Source: Pseudomonas sp. GL-B-19 (GTDB lineage: Bacteria; Pseudomonadota; Gammaproteobacteria; Pseudomonadales; Pseudomonadaceae). From it: a DNA stretch of 64,000 nucleotides. The stretch lies in NCBI RefSeq assembly GCF_019956415.1, contig NZ_JAHBDK010000017.1, positions 62,001 through 126,000 on the forward strand. Reading direction: 5' to 3'. A program made the translations under genes and the position numbers. The notes beneath the pieces are model-generated. The model was not told the DNA's origin and made no database searches. It saw nothing but the letters and a program-made list of their open reading frames with translations. Below, in pieces: positions 30,102 to 38,663 of the stretch (positions are counted from its first letter, which is position 1; each line of letters begins with the position of its first letter).

Positions 30102-30115
30102 ACGCAAAAAATACG

Positions 30116-30153
30116 AAAAGCCCCGCTCTCTTGACGAGATGCGGGGCTTTTTT
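30116..30153 (+). terminator. Terminator of rimO
   Basis: Stem AAGCCCCGC/GCGGGGCTT with a TCTCTTGACGAGAT inner hairpin and six T residues. Confidence 0.92.
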
Positions 30154-30214
30154 ACGTCTATCGTTTTGTGGGAGAAAGGATTCGCATCATCAACTGCAAA
30201 AGGGGCAGCCGGCC

Positions 30215-30688
30215 ATGCGCCAACATTCGGTCATCCACACGCCGAAACACAGTGACTACGAAGAACTCACTCAGGTCTGGGAAGCTTCGGTACGCGCCAC
30301 CCATGACTTTCTGCCGGACAGCTACATCCTGTTGCTCAAGGACCTGGTGCTGACCCGCTACCTCGATGCGGTGATGCTTATTTGCACCAAAAACCCGCGC
30401 CAGCGCATCACCGGGTTCGCCGGGGTCGCCGCCGGCAAGATCGAAATGCTCTTCATCGATCCGGTTCATCGCGGGCAGGGCCTGGGCAAACAGTTGCTAC
30501 GCTATGCCCTGGAACACCTGAATGCCGATAAGCTCGACGTCAACGAACAGAACTCACAAGCGCTGGGGTTCTATCTCAAACAAGGTTTTGAAGTGATCGG
30601 TCGCTCTGAGTTTGACGGCATGGGCCAGCCTTATCCGCTGTTGCACATGCGCCTGCGCCAACATCAGCAGCATTCGCGGCATGCCTGA
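30215..30688 (+). CDS. GNAT acetyltransferase, YjaB-like
   Basis: A 157-residue GCN5-type N-acetyltransferase. The acetyl-CoA loop is MLFIDPVHRGQGLGKQLL (about residues 82-99), with R/Q-x-x-G-x-G/L in HRGQGLG. The N-terminal RATHDFLPDSY and the C-terminal VNEQNSQALGFY and GRSEFDGMGQPYPLL follow E. coli YjaB closely, so it is probably of that subfamily; its substrate is unknown. The ATG at 30215 with AGGGG nine bases upstream is preferred to longer frames. Its 5' gap is short after the rimO terminator. Confidence 0.85.
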   Translation: MRQHSVIHTPKHSDYEELTQVWEASVRATHDFLPDSYILLLKDLVLTRYLDAVMLICTKNPRQRITGFAGVAAGKIEMLFIDPVHRGQGLGKQLLRYALEHLNADKLDVNEQNSQALGFYLKQGFEVIGRSEFDGMGQPYPLLHMRLRQHQQHSRHA

Positions 30689-30702
30689 CACAACGCGGAC
30701 AC

Positions 30703-30793
30703 GTGTAGGAGTGAGCCTGCTCGCGATAGCGGTGTGTCATTCAACAGATAAATTGACTGAACTACCGCAATCGCGAGCAGGCTCACTCCTACA
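30703..30793. repeat. REP/BIME inverted pair
   Basis: Arms of GTAGGAGTGAGCCTGCTCGCGAT and its complement, GTAGGAGTGAG variant, between the acetyltransferase and pseudouridine-synthase-like genes. Confidence 0.82.
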
Positions 30794-30877
30794 AAAAGCC
30801 AAAGCACTGAAATGGAGCCGGGATTAACCGGCGCCAGGCAGGTACAATGCCCACCCCTTTTTTGTTACGGCCCTGTC

Positions 30878-31588
30878 ATGACTGACCCGATTCGTCTCTC
30901 CAAACGCCTCATCGAACTCGTCGGCTGTTCCCGTCGGGAGGCTGAGCTGTTCATCGAGGGCGGCTGGGTGACCGTGGACGGTGAAGTCATCGATGAGCCG
31001 CAGTTCAAGGTCGACACTCAAAAAGTCGAACTCGATCCAGAGGCCAAAGCCACCGCGCCAGAGCCGGTGACTATCCTGTTGAACGTGCCCGTGGGCATGG
31101 ACGCGGACACCGCCATGGCCACCCTGAGCGCCGAGACGCTGAGCGAAGAACACCGCTTCAGCAAACGTCCGCTCAAGGGCCATTTCCTGCGCCTGACCGC
31201 CAGCACCGACTTGCAGGCCAATGCCAGCGGGTTGCTGGTGTTCACCCAAGACTGGAAGATCCTGCGCAAGCTCACCGCCGATGCCAGCAAGATCGAGCAA
31301 GAGTATGTGGTCGAGGTTGAAGGCGACATGGTGGCTCACGGCCTCAACCGCCTGAACCACGGCCTGACCTACAAGGGCAAGGAACTGCCGCCAGTCAAAG
31401 CCAGCTGGCAGAACGAAAACCGCCTGCGTTTTGCGATGAAGAACCCGCAACCGGGCGTGATCGCCCTGTTTTGCCAGGCCGTCGGCCTGAAGGTCGTCGC
31501 CATCCGCCGCATCCGCATCGGCGGCGTGTCCATCGGCAAAGTGCCGCTGGGACAATGGCGCTACCTGTCCGGCAAAGAGAAGTTCTAA
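30878..31588 (+). CDS. RsuA/RluB-family pseudouridine-synthase-like protein without the catalytic Asp
   Basis: A 236-residue protein with an N-terminal S4 RNA-binding domain (RLSKRLIELVGCSRREAELFI..., residues 5-55) and a C-terminal pseudouridine-synthase fold. In active RsuA, RluB and RluF the catalytic Asp stands in GRLDxxTxGLLLxT. The matching segment here is TDLQANASGLLVFTQD (about residues 107-122), with Gln at the Asp position and without the Gly-Arg. The rest of the fold looks intact (KIEQEYVVEV, GLKVVAIRRIRIGGV). It may bind rRNA without modifying it. The start is the ATG before TDPIRLSKR; the upstream SD is weak. Confidence 0.8.
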   Translation: MTDPIRLSKRLIELVGCSRREAELFIEGGWVTVDGEVIDEPQFKVDTQKVELDPEAKATAPEPVTILLNVPVGMDADTAMATLSAETLSEEHRFSKRPLKGHFLRLTASTDLQANASGLLVFTQDWKILRKLTADASKIEQEYVVEVEGDMVAHGLNRLNHGLTYKGKELPPVKASWQNENRLRFAMKNPQPGVIALFCQAVGLKVVAIRRIRIGGVSIGKVPLGQWRYLSGKEKF

Positions 31589-31664
31589 GACTTCTCCCGC
31601 CGCCACACATTTCGGCGCCGCTGTCTGATGCGGCGCCCACTGCTGAATATCAGGATTGCACACC

Positions 31665-32135
31665 ATGATTCACAACGACGTACTGCGCAGCGTTCGCTAC
31701 ATGCTGGACATCAGCGACAAGAAAGTCATCGAGATCATCAAGCTCGGCGGCATGGACGTGACCCTGGCCGACCTGCTGACTTATCTCGACAAGAAAGAGG
31801 AAGACGAGGAAGGCTTCGTCCGCTGCCCGGACGACGTCATGGCGCACTTCCTTGATGGCCTGGTGATCTTCAAGCGCGGCAAGGACGAAAGCCGTCCACC
31901 GCAGCCGATCGAAATCCCGGTGACCAACAACATCATCCTGAAAAAACTGCGTGTAGCCTTCGAACTGAAAGAAGACGACATGCACGCGATCCTCAAGGCT
32001 GCCGAGTTCCCGGTGTCCAAGCCTGAGCTGAGCGCGCTGTTCCGCAAGTTCGGCCACACCAACTACCGCACGTGTGGCGACCAGTTGCTGCGCAACTTCC
32101 TCAAAGGCCTGACCCTGCGCGTTCGCCCGCAGTAA
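31665..32135 (+). CDS. yehS: DUF1456 protein (YehS-like)
   Basis: A 156-residue cytosolic protein of the YehS/DUF1456 family, made of two similar halves. Each half starts with a segment like NDVLRSVRYMLDISDKKVIEI (residues 3-23) or NNIILKKLRVAFELKEDDM (about residues 89-107), the family's repeated pattern. The ATG at 31665 has AGGA nine bases upstream. Function is unknown. It follows the pseudouridine-synthase-like gene after 76 bases and may be co-transcribed. Confidence 0.88.
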   Translation: MIHNDVLRSVRYMLDISDKKVIEIIKLGGMDVTLADLLTYLDKKEEDEEGFVRCPDDVMAHFLDGLVIFKRGKDESRPPQPIEIPVTNNIILKKLRVAFELKEDDMHAILKAAEFPVSKPELSALFRKFGHTNYRTCGDQLLRNFLKGLTLRVRPQ

Positions 32136-32149
32136 GCGTCCCGTCCCCT

Positions 32150-32217
32150 GCAGGAGCACAGCTTGCTGGCGATGGCGATCTTCAAAACGCCATCGCCAGC
32201 AAGCTGTGCTCCTACAG
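32150..32217. repeat. REP/BIME inverted pair
   Basis: Arms of GCAGGAGCACAGCTTGCTGGCGATGGCG and its complement, with a short spacer; CAGCTTGCTGGCGATGG subtype, related to the one between eno and kdsA. Confidence 0.8.
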
Positions 32218-32328
32218 AGGCGGTCGCAGGTCAGGCTGTATAGCGCTTCATTCCTCGCAAAAATAGTGGCTCCGCTGACGGCGGCTGACGACTAGGGTGT
32301 ATTGACCCTTAAGCGTTCAGGATTCGCC

Positions 32329-33099
32329 ATGCACCCGTATTTTTCCCTGCAAGGCCGCACCGCACTGGTGACCGGCGGCACCCGTGGTATCGGCAAAATG
32401 ATCGCCAAGGCTTATGTCGAAGCCGGCGCAACCGTGTACGTCTGCGCCCGGGACGCCGAAGCCTGCCGGCAAACGGCTGACGAGTTGAGCGCGTTCGGGC
32501 GCTGTCACGGGGTGGCGGCCAATCTGGCCACCGAAGAAGGCGTACTTCAACTGGCTACGCGACTGGGTGAGCAGATCACTCATCTGGATATTTTGGTGAA
32601 CAACGCCGGCACTACCTGGGGCGCGCCACTGGAGAGCTATCCGGTCAAGGGCTGGGAAAAGGTCATGCAGCTCAACGTGACGTCGGTGTTCAACTGCATT
32701 CAGCAGTTTTTGCCGCTGTTGCGCAAAGCCGGTTCTGAGGCCAATCCAGCGCGGATCATCAACATCGGCTCGGTCGCCGGAATTTCTTCCTTTGGTGAAC
32801 AGGCGTATGCCTACGGCCCGAGTAAGGCAGCCTTACATCAATTGTCGCGGATTCTGGCGCGGGAGCTGGTGAGCCAGCACATCAACGTCAACGTGATTGC
32901 GCCGGGACGTTTCCCGAGCAAGATGACGCAGCACATTGGCAATGATGAACAGGCGCTGGCGGACGATACGGCGTTGATTCCGATGAAGCGCTGGGGGCGA
33001 GAGGAAGAGATGGCGGCGCTGGCGATCAGCCTGGCGAGTACGGCGGGGGCGTATATGACCGGGAATATTATTCCGCTGGATGGGGGGTTCAGCCTTTAG
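32329..33099 (+). CDS. rhlG: NADPH-dependent beta-ketoacyl reductase RhlG
   Basis: A 256-residue short-chain dehydrogenase. The nucleotide-binding motif TGGTRGIG is at residues 17-24, NNAG near residue 93, and the catalytic Ser-Tyr-Lys is in NIGSVAG and YAYGPSKAA (Tyr near 164, Lys near 168). The sequence follows P. aeruginosa RhlG nearly throughout (MHPYFSL..., LESYPVKGWEKVMQLNVTS). RhlG was first linked to the lipid part of rhamnolipids; its exact role is debated. The ATG at 32329 gives the RhlG N-terminus. Confidence 0.9.
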   Translation: MHPYFSLQGRTALVTGGTRGIGKMIAKAYVEAGATVYVCARDAEACRQTADELSAFGRCHGVAANLATEEGVLQLATRLGEQITHLDILVNNAGTTWGAPLESYPVKGWEKVMQLNVTSVFNCIQQFLPLLRKAGSEANPARIINIGSVAGISSFGEQAYAYGPSKAALHQLSRILARELVSQHINVNVIAPGRFPSKMTQHIGNDEQALADDTALIPMKRWGREEEMAALAISLASTAGAYMTGNIIPLDGGFSL

Positions 33100-33113
33100 A
33101 TCGGCGGCGCGGC

Positions 33114-33182
33114 TTTCGCGAGCAGGCTCGCTCCCACAGGGGAATGCATTTCAACTGTGGGAGCGAGCCTGCTCGCGAAGAA
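33114..33182. repeat. REP/BIME inverted pair
   Basis: Tail-to-tail arms TTCGCGAGCAGGCTCGCTCCCACA and its complement with a spacer of about 17 bases, the opposite order to the pair at 1692-1782. Confidence 0.85.
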
Positions 33183-33255
33183 GCCCTTGTAGCCGCCACA
33201 GATCCAGGGACGATCAGGTTATCATGCCCACCCTCTCCCGCTTTGACCAAACACC

Positions 33256-33954
33256 ATGACCTACAGCGTTTCCCCCATCGGCTTCGTGCGCTCCTGCTTC
33301 AAGGAGAAGTTCGCCATCCCGCGCCAGCCGCAACTGGCCCCGGCCGCTCGCGGTGTTCTGGAGTTGGTCGCGCCGTTCGATCAGGGTGATGCAGTGCAAG
33401 GCCTGGAGCAGGTCAGCCACGTCTGGTTGCTGTTTCTGTTCCATCAGGCCCTGGAAGAAAAACCCCGTTTGAAAGTCCGCCCACCTCGTCTCGGCGGCAA
33501 CAAATCCATGGGCGTGTTCGCCACCCGCGCCACGCATCGACCCAATGGCATCGGGCAATCCGTGGTCAAGCTGGACAAGGTCGAAGCCAATCGCCTGTGG
33601 ATATCCGGCATCGACCTGCTGGACGGCACGCCGATTCTCGACATCAAACCCTACGTGCCTTACGCCGACATCATCGACAGCGCCTCCAACAGCATCGCCA
33701 GCGCCGCGCCGCAGCTGATTCCCGTGCAGTGGACGGATGCGGCGCTGCAACAGGCTCATGACCATGCTCAGCGCCTTGAAGAACCCTTGGTGGCGTTGAT
33801 CGAGCAATGTTTGGCACAAGACCCACGCCCGGCCTACCAGATTCCTACGCCTGAACGGGAATATGGCGCGCAGTTCTGGGATCTGGATGTGCGTTGGCAT
33901 TATCCCGAGGCCGGGGTGATTCGTGTGCTCGAAGTCATTCCCGCGAAAATCTAA
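33256..33954 (+). CDS. trmO: tRNA N6-threonylcarbamoyladenosine(37) N6-methyltransferase TrmO
   Basis: A 232-residue TrmO/TsaA-family enzyme that methylates N6-threonylcarbamoyladenosine at tRNA position 37 using S-adenosylmethionine. The beta-barrel core carries the family motifs GFVRSCFKEKFAIPRQP (about residues 8-24) and GVFATRATHRPNGIGQS (about residues 86-102). The C-terminal part AYQIPTPEREYGA near residue 195-207 is also typical. A terminator follows. Confidence 0.93.
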   Translation: MTYSVSPIGFVRSCFKEKFAIPRQPQLAPAARGVLELVAPFDQGDAVQGLEQVSHVWLLFLFHQALEEKPRLKVRPPRLGGNKSMGVFATRATHRPNGIGQSVVKLDKVEANRLWISGIDLLDGTPILDIKPYVPYADIIDSASNSIASAAPQLIPVQWTDAALQQAHDHAQRLEEPLVALIEQCLAQDPRPAYQIPTPEREYGAQFWDLDVRWHYPEAGVIRVLEVIPAKI

Positions 33955-33965
33955 ACGCCAAAAAC

Positions 33966-34006
33966 AAAAAGCCCGCGCTGCCTTTTCAGGCAACGCGGGC
34001 TTTTCT
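33966..34006 (+). terminator. Terminator of trmO
   Basis: Stem AAGCCCGCGCTGCC/GGCAACGCGGGCTT with a TTTTCA loop, ending in TTTTC. Confidence 0.88.
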
Positions 34007-34022
34007 TTGCGCTACACATCTG

Positions 34023-34146
34023 CTGTAGGAGCTGGCTTGTGTAGGAGCCTGGCTTGCCAGCGATAGCGGTTTGTCTGCCGACATTATCGGCAACAGACAG
34101 ATTGTCTTCGCTGGCAAGCCAGCTCCTACACAAGCCAGCTCCTACA
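34023..34146. repeat. Nested REP-like inverted repeat
   Basis: Outer arms TGTAGGAGCTGGCTTGTG/CACAAGCCAGCTCCTACA enclose a second pair GTAGGAGCCTGGCTTGCCAGCGA with its complement, so two REP units are nested. It lies at the 3' ends of convergent trmO and fpr. Confidence 0.82.
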
Positions 34147-34158
34147 AGTGACCTACGG

Positions 34159-34938
34159 TCACTTCTCGACGAACGCACGCTCGATCAGGTAATCACCCGG
34201 CTCGCGCATCCTCGGCGAAACTTTCAGGCCGAAGCTGTTCAACACTTCGCTGGTCTCGTCGAGCATGCTCGGGCTGCCGCACAACATGGCGCGGTCATCC
34301 TGCGGGTTGATCGGAGGCAGGCCGATGTCGCTGAACAGCTTGCCGCTGCGCATCAGGTCGGTCAGACGACCTTCGTTCTCGAACGGCTCGCGGGTCACGG
34401 TCGGGTAGTAGATCAACTTGTCACGCAGCGCGTCGCCGAAGAACTCGTTCTGCGGAAGGTGCTCGGTGATGAATTCGCGGTAAGCGACTTCGTTGACGTA
34501 ACGCACGCCGTGGCACAGGATCACTTTTTCGAAACGCTCGTAGGTTTCCGGGTCCTGGATGACGCTCATGAACGGTGCCAGACCGGTACCGGTGCTGAGC
34601 AGGTACAAATGTTTACCAGGCTTCAAGTCATCCAGCACCAGCGTGCCGGTGGGCTTCTTGCTGATGATGATCTCGTCGCCTTCCTTCAGATGCTGCAACT
34701 GGGAAGTCAGCGGGCCATCAGGCACCTTGATGCTGAAGAACTCGAGATGCTCTTCCCAGTTCGGGCTGGCGATCGAGTAAGCACGCATAAGCGGGCGGCC
34801 GTTGGGCTGTTGCAGGCCGATCATCACGAACTGACCGTTCTCGAAGCGCAGGCCCGGATCGCGGGTGCACTTGAAGCTGAACAGAGTGTCGTTCCAGTGA
34901 TGAACACTGAGGACACGCTCGTGGTTCATGTTGCTCAT
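34159..34938 (-). CDS. fpr: Ferredoxin/flavodoxin-NADP reductase
   Basis: A 259-residue FAD-dependent ferredoxin-NADP reductase. The FAD-binding RAYSIASPN lies near residues 50-58, the NADP-binding GTGLAPFMS near 112-120 and CGSPSML near 220-226; it ends in the typical FVEK. It matches the P. aeruginosa enzyme, which moves electrons between NADPH and ferredoxin or bacterioferritin-associated ferredoxin. The ATG at 34938, not a longer frame, fits that protein. The LysR gene finR lies divergently 122 bases away and is known in P. putida to activate fpr under superoxide stress. Confidence 0.95.
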   Translation of the reverse strand: MSNMNHERVLSVHHWNDTLFSFKCTRDPGLRFENGQFVMIGLQQPNGRPLMRAYSIASPNWEEHLEFFSIKVPDGPLTSQLQHLKEGDEIIISKKPTGTLVLDDLKPGKHLYLLSTGTGLAPFMSVIQDPETYERFEKVILCHGVRYVNEVAYREFITEHLPQNEFFGDALRDKLIYYPTVTREPFENEGRLTDLMRSGKLFSDIGLPPINPQDDRAMLCGSPSMLDETSEVLNSFGLKVSPRMREPGDYLIERAFVEK

Positions 34939-35060
34939 GTACGTGGGACTCCTGGAGATTTTGCCTGCGCCATTGATGTGCGCAATTGCATCGCATTCTA
35001 AAGGCAGAGACAATATCTGTTAAATGGATTATTAAGATAAGGGTTATCGGTTATATAGAT
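34939..35060. promoter_or_regulatory. Divergent fpr-finR control region
   Basis: An A/T-rich 122-base gap between divergent start codons, where FinR should bind. Interrupted T-N11-A dyads typical of LysR sites can be drawn in the TCTGTTAAATGG to TTATATAGAT part; I cannot single out the true one. Confidence 0.5.
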
Positions 35061-35987
35061 ATGCGATTTACTCTCCGTCAACTTCAAGTATTCGTCGCCG
35101 TCGCCCAGCAGGAAAGCGTATCCCGTGCTGCGGGCTTGCTGAACCTGTCGCAATCGGCGGCGAGCACCTCGATCACCGAACTGGAACGCCAGTCCAGCTG
35201 CCAGCTGTTCGACCGCGCCGGCAAACGGCTGAGCCTTAATGCCCTGGGCAAACAGCTGCTGCCACAAGCGGTGGCACTGCTCGATCAGTCCAAGGAAATC
35301 GAAGACCTGCTCAACGGCAAGACCGGTTTCGGCTCATTGGCGGTCGGCGCGACCCTGACCATCGGCAATTACCTGGCCACCTTGCTGATCGGCAGCTTCA
35401 TGCAGCGCCACCCGGAAAGCCAGGTGAAGCTGCACGTGCAAAACACGGCCAATATCGTGCAGCAAGTGGCTCACTATGAAATTGATCTGGGTCTGATCGA
35501 AGGCGACTGCAGCCATCCGGACATCGAAGTGCAGAGTTGGGTCGAGGATGAACTGGTGGTGTTTTGCGCGCCCCAGCATCCACTGGCCAAACGCGGCATT
35601 GCGACCATGGAGGAGCTGAGTCACGAGGCGTGGATCTTGCGAGAGCAAGGCTCTGGCACGCGGCTGACCTTCGACCAGGCCATGCGTCACCATCACAGCG
35701 CGCTGAACATCCGCCTGGAACTTGAGCACACCGAAGCGATCAAGCGTGCCGTGGAGTCGGGATTGGGGATTGGTTGTATTTCGCGGCTGGCGCTACGCGA
35801 TGCCATTCGCCGTGGCAGCCTGGTGCCGGTGGAGACACCGGACCTGGACCTGGCGCGGCAATTCTATTTCATCTGGCACAAACAGAAATATCAGACGTCG
35901 GCGATGCGCGAATTCCTCGACCTGTGCCGCGCTTTCACCGCAGGGGTTCAGCGCAGCGACGAGATCGTTCTGCCGAACATCGCTTAA
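35061..35987 (+). CDS. finR: LysR-family regulator FinR
   Basis: A 308-residue LysR-type regulator. The winged helix-turn-helix covers residues 1-60 (LRQLQVFVAVAQQESVSRAA, LSQSAASTSITELE), followed by the linker helix and an effector domain. Divergent placement beside fpr identifies it with FinR of P. putida, which is needed for superoxide induction of fpr. The ATG at 35061 gives the normal N-terminus. Its stop codon overlaps the 3' end of the convergent dgkA gene by a few bases. Confidence 0.85.
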   Translation: MRFTLRQLQVFVAVAQQESVSRAAGLLNLSQSAASTSITELERQSSCQLFDRAGKRLSLNALGKQLLPQAVALLDQSKEIEDLLNGKTGFGSLAVGATLTIGNYLATLLIGSFMQRHPESQVKLHVQNTANIVQQVAHYEIDLGLIEGDCSHPDIEVQSWVEDELVVFCAPQHPLAKRGIATMEELSHEAWILREQGSGTRLTFDQAMRHHHSALNIRLELEHTEAIKRAVESGLGIGCISRLALRDAIRRGSLVPVETPDLDLARQFYFIWHKQKYQTSAMREFLDLCRAFTAGVQRSDEIVLPNIA

Positions 35988-36346
35988 AGCAGGATGACAG
36001 CCCAGACCAGCGCGATCATGGTTAACGCCACGAACTGAGCAGCGCTGCCCATGTCCTTGGCGTTTTTCGACAGTGGATGCAATTCGAGGGAAATGCGATC
36101 GATGGCCGCCTCTACTGCCGAGTTCAGCAACTCGACGATCAGCGCCAACAGGCAGACAGCGATCAGCAGCGCTTGCTCGACGCGGCTGACGTTCAAGAAG
36201 AACGTAACCGGAATCAGAATGACGTTGAGCAACACCAGTTGCCGAAAAGCCGCTTCACCGGTGAAAGCTGCGCGCAGGCCATCCAGCGAATAACCGGAGG
36301 CATTGAGGATGCGTTTTAGGCCGGTTTGGCCTTTGAAAGGTGACAT
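35984..36346 (-). CDS. dgkA: Diacylglycerol kinase
   Basis: A 120-residue integral membrane kinase that recycles diacylglycerol to phosphatidic acid. Three hydrophobic helices are visible (about residues 36-52, 58-75 and 100-118) and the active-site motif ELLNSAVEAAIDR is near residues 72-84. Length is typical. The 3' end overlaps that of finR. P. aeruginosa also has dgkA beside erdR. Confidence 0.94.
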   Translation of the reverse strand: MSPFKGQTGLKRILNASGYSLDGLRAAFTGEAAFRQLVLLNVILIPVTFFLNVSRVEQALLIAVCLLALIVELLNSAVEAAIDRISLELHPLSKNAKDMGSAAQFVALTMIALVWAVILL

Positions 36347-36421
36347 AGGGTAGGCAACTGACCAGATAGGAGTGGGAACGCTAGATGAAGCAAGGTTAAA
36401 AAAGCGTGAATATGGAGCCGT

Positions 36422-37072
36422 TTAGTGGCTCGCAATTGACTCAAGTTGTTGCAAGAGCAACGCCGCCTGAGTCCGGGTTCGCACATTCAGCTTGCGAAAA
36501 ATCGCTGTAACGTGGGCCTTGATCGTCGCTTCGGAGACGCTCAGTTCGTAAGCAATCTGTTTGTTCAGCAAGCCCTCACAGACCATTGTCAACACCCGGA
36601 ACTGCTGAGGCGTCAGGCTCGCAAGGCCCTCACTGGCAGCTTTGGCCTCAGCGGAAACACTGACCGCTTCAAACGCCTGAGGAGGCCAGAATACATCGCC
36701 GTCGAGCACCGCGCGTACGGCTTTCTGGATGACACTCAGGTCGCTGGATTTTGGAATGAACCCACTGGCACCGAACTCACGGGACTTGACCATGATCGAC
36801 GCTTCTTCCTGCGCGGAGACCATCACCACTGGAATTTGCGGGTACTGACCGCGCAACAGCACGAGCCCGGAAAAACCGTAGGCGCCGGGCATGTTCAGGT
36901 CCAGCAGCACCAGATCCCAATCAGATTTTTCATCCAGGCGGGCTTCCAGCTCGGCAATGCTCGCCACTTCCACCAGACGAACATCCGGGCCCAGGCCCAG
37001 CGTCACGGCCTGATGCAGCGCACTGCGAAACAGCGGGTGATCGTCGGCAATCAGGATTTCGTATGTGGCCAT
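36422..37072 (-). CDS. erdR: LuxR-family response regulator ErdR
   Basis: A 216-residue response regulator. The receiver domain has the acidic pair in IADDHPLF (residues 8-15), the phosphoacceptor Asp in LVLLDLNMPG (near residue 58) and the Lys in FIPKSS. The C-terminal LuxR helix-turn-helix runs from LTPQQFRVL to IFRKLNVRTRTQA (about residues 153-203). The gene order dgkA-erdR-DTW gene is that of PA3603-PA3605, where ErdR controls ethanol oxidation and acetate use. The sensor kinase is not here. Confidence 0.85.
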   Translation of the reverse strand: MATYEILIADDHPLFRSALHQAVTLGLGPDVRLVEVASIAELEARLDEKSDWDLVLLDLNMPGAYGFSGLVLLRGQYPQIPVVMVSAQEEASIMVKSREFGASGFIPKSSDLSVIQKAVRAVLDGDVFWPPQAFEAVSVSAEAKAASEGLASLTPQQFRVLTMVCEGLLNKQIAYELSVSEATIKAHVTAIFRKLNVRTRTQAALLLQQLESIASH

Positions 37073-37274
37073 TTTTCAAATGATCCTGTTTTTTCAAACA
37101 ACTCAAGGCACAGCCACGGAGCTGTACCAACGGGGCACGTTCAACGCCAATCACATAGCTATTCAAGTAAAAATACGGCGTATCAAACCTGGCCGCGCCC
37201 CAATCGGCGCCAAGCATGCCCAGCGAAGCCTAGGTGGTCAAGCTGCGCGGCGTTAGACCAATGGCCCAATTTTT

Positions 37275-38051
37275 CTACAGTATGGGCGTCTCCGGGCAGA
37301 TGGCCGGCGCAGTGTTTTGCACGAAGGGCATCAGTTCGGCGTGAGCGGGTGTTGCAACGTTCATGTCCAGCTGACGTTTCGCGTCCAGGTAATGCTGGCT
37401 GAACACGTCGAAATAAGCGTCCAGAGCCGATGCCGCTGCGGTATCCCCTGCCAGATCGAGACACAGTGCAGCCACTTCTGCGGTGCACAAATGCTCGCTA
37501 CGGGTCGACCTGCGCAGCCGGTATCGAGACAACTTCTCGGGCAGCAGACTCAGGATCGGCAGGCGATCGAAATAGGGGCTTTTGCGGAAGATCTTTCGGG
37601 CTTCTGTCCAGGTGGCGTCCAGCAGAATAAACAGCGGACGCTTCGAACTACCCGTGTCGACGTTGTTGGTGACACGCTCGGGCTCAACGTATTCCCCCGG
37701 AAACACCAGATACGGCTGCCACTGCGGGTCGGCCAGTAACGCCAGCAGTTGTTCATCAACCTCCGTGCGTGACCAGATAAACGCATGGTTGTCGCGCACC
37801 ACATCGGCAATCAGCCAACCGGTGTTACTCGGTTTGAACACTTCCTTGTTGGTCATGATCAGGCACACACCAGAGCGCGCCTCGACTTGCGGGCGCCAGG
37901 CGCACAGGCAATGGCTCTCGATCACGCGGCAGGCACGGCAACGTGGTGCCCTCCAGCCCCGGGCCTGAATCGGCTTGATACCCTCTTCTTCTCGCGCATC
38001 GCGCAAGCGGGCCACGGCGTTGGCAGCAAAGTGTGGGGTGGCAGGGTTCAT
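37275..38051 (-). CDS. DTW-domain tRNA-uridine aminocarboxypropyltransferase
   Basis: A 258-residue DTW-domain protein of the YfiP/TapT family, which adds 3-amino-3-carboxypropyl groups to tRNA uridine using S-adenosylmethionine. A four-Cys zinc-like motif (CRACRVIESHCLC) is near residues 38-50. The DTW-like motif reads LDATW near residue 148, and the conserved S-x-x-L-x-T-x-E pattern is SEHLCTAE near residue 190. It precedes erdR in the same direction with a 200-base gap. Enzyme family is firm; target position is inferred. Confidence 0.85.
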   Translation of the reverse strand: MNPATPHFAANAVARLRDAREEEGIKPIQARGWRAPRCRACRVIESHCLCAWRPQVEARSGVCLIMTNKEVFKPSNTGWLIADVVRDNHAFIWSRTEVDEQLLALLADPQWQPYLVFPGEYVEPERVTNNVDTGSSKRPLFILLDATWTEARKIFRKSPYFDRLPILSLLPEKLSRYRLRRSTRSEHLCTAEVAALCLDLAGDTAAASALDAYFDVFSQHYLDAKRQLDMNVATPAHAELMPFVQNTAPAICPETPIL

Positions 38052-38240
38052 CGCAGGCAGCGCCGGCAGGAAAAGAAAATCGACACGAAAAGCACTCGGC
38101 AGGGCAAAAAGTGGCGCCAGTTTATCAGAGCCGCCAGCGCAAGCCTGTACCGTCCGGAGCGCGTCCCCTATAATTCGCCGCCACTGAACGCACAGTCATG
38201 TGACGGGTCGAAGCACCAGTCACTGAACCAGGAGAGTTTC

Positions 38241-38663
38241 ATGCTGCGCCTAATCGTCCCCACCGCTGCCATTTTGCTGGCGTCGTCCTTCAGCGCTCAG
38301 GCTGCGTCCTTGAGTGAGCAGAATCTCAACAGAGAACTGCAAAACGTCGCAGTCCAAAGCAGCGTCGGCACGCCACGGGCAATCAACGAAGATATTCTCG
38401 ATCAGGGTTACACCGTCGAAGGCAAGCAACTGATCAACCACCTGAGCGTGCAAAAGAGCCACGCCGACAAGATGCGCGCTGACCCTAAAGCCGTGTATTT
38501 CCAGTTGGGCGCCTCGGTTTGCAACAACCCGTCGTTCCGCAAACTGATGGCCAAGGGCGCGATCATGCGTTACGACTTCACGGAAGTGAAAACCAACAAG
38601 GCGATCGGCTCCGCCAGCTATCAGGAATCGGATTGCCTGCAACCGGCCAAGAAGAAAAAGTAA
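38241..38663 (+). CDS. Secreted PA3611-like protein (quorum-sensing-regulated virulence factor family)
   Basis: A 140-residue protein with a clear signal peptide (MLRLIVPTAAILLASSF, cut near SAQAA). The mature part has two Cys residues (ASVCNNPSF and SDCLQP), probably forming a disulfide, and a Lys-rich end. It corresponds to the small secreted P. aeruginosa protein PA3611, as shown also by its place between the dgkA-erdR and recX-recA blocks. AGGAG stands six bases before the ATG. In P. aeruginosa potABCD lies upstream; here it is absent. Confidence 0.8.
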   Translation: MLRLIVPTAAILLASSFSAQAASLSEQNLNRELQNVAVQSSVGTPRAINEDILDQGYTVEGKQLINHLSVQKSHADKMRADPKAVYFQLGASVCNNPSFRKLMAKGAIMRYDFTEVKTNKAIGSASYQESDCLQPAKKKK

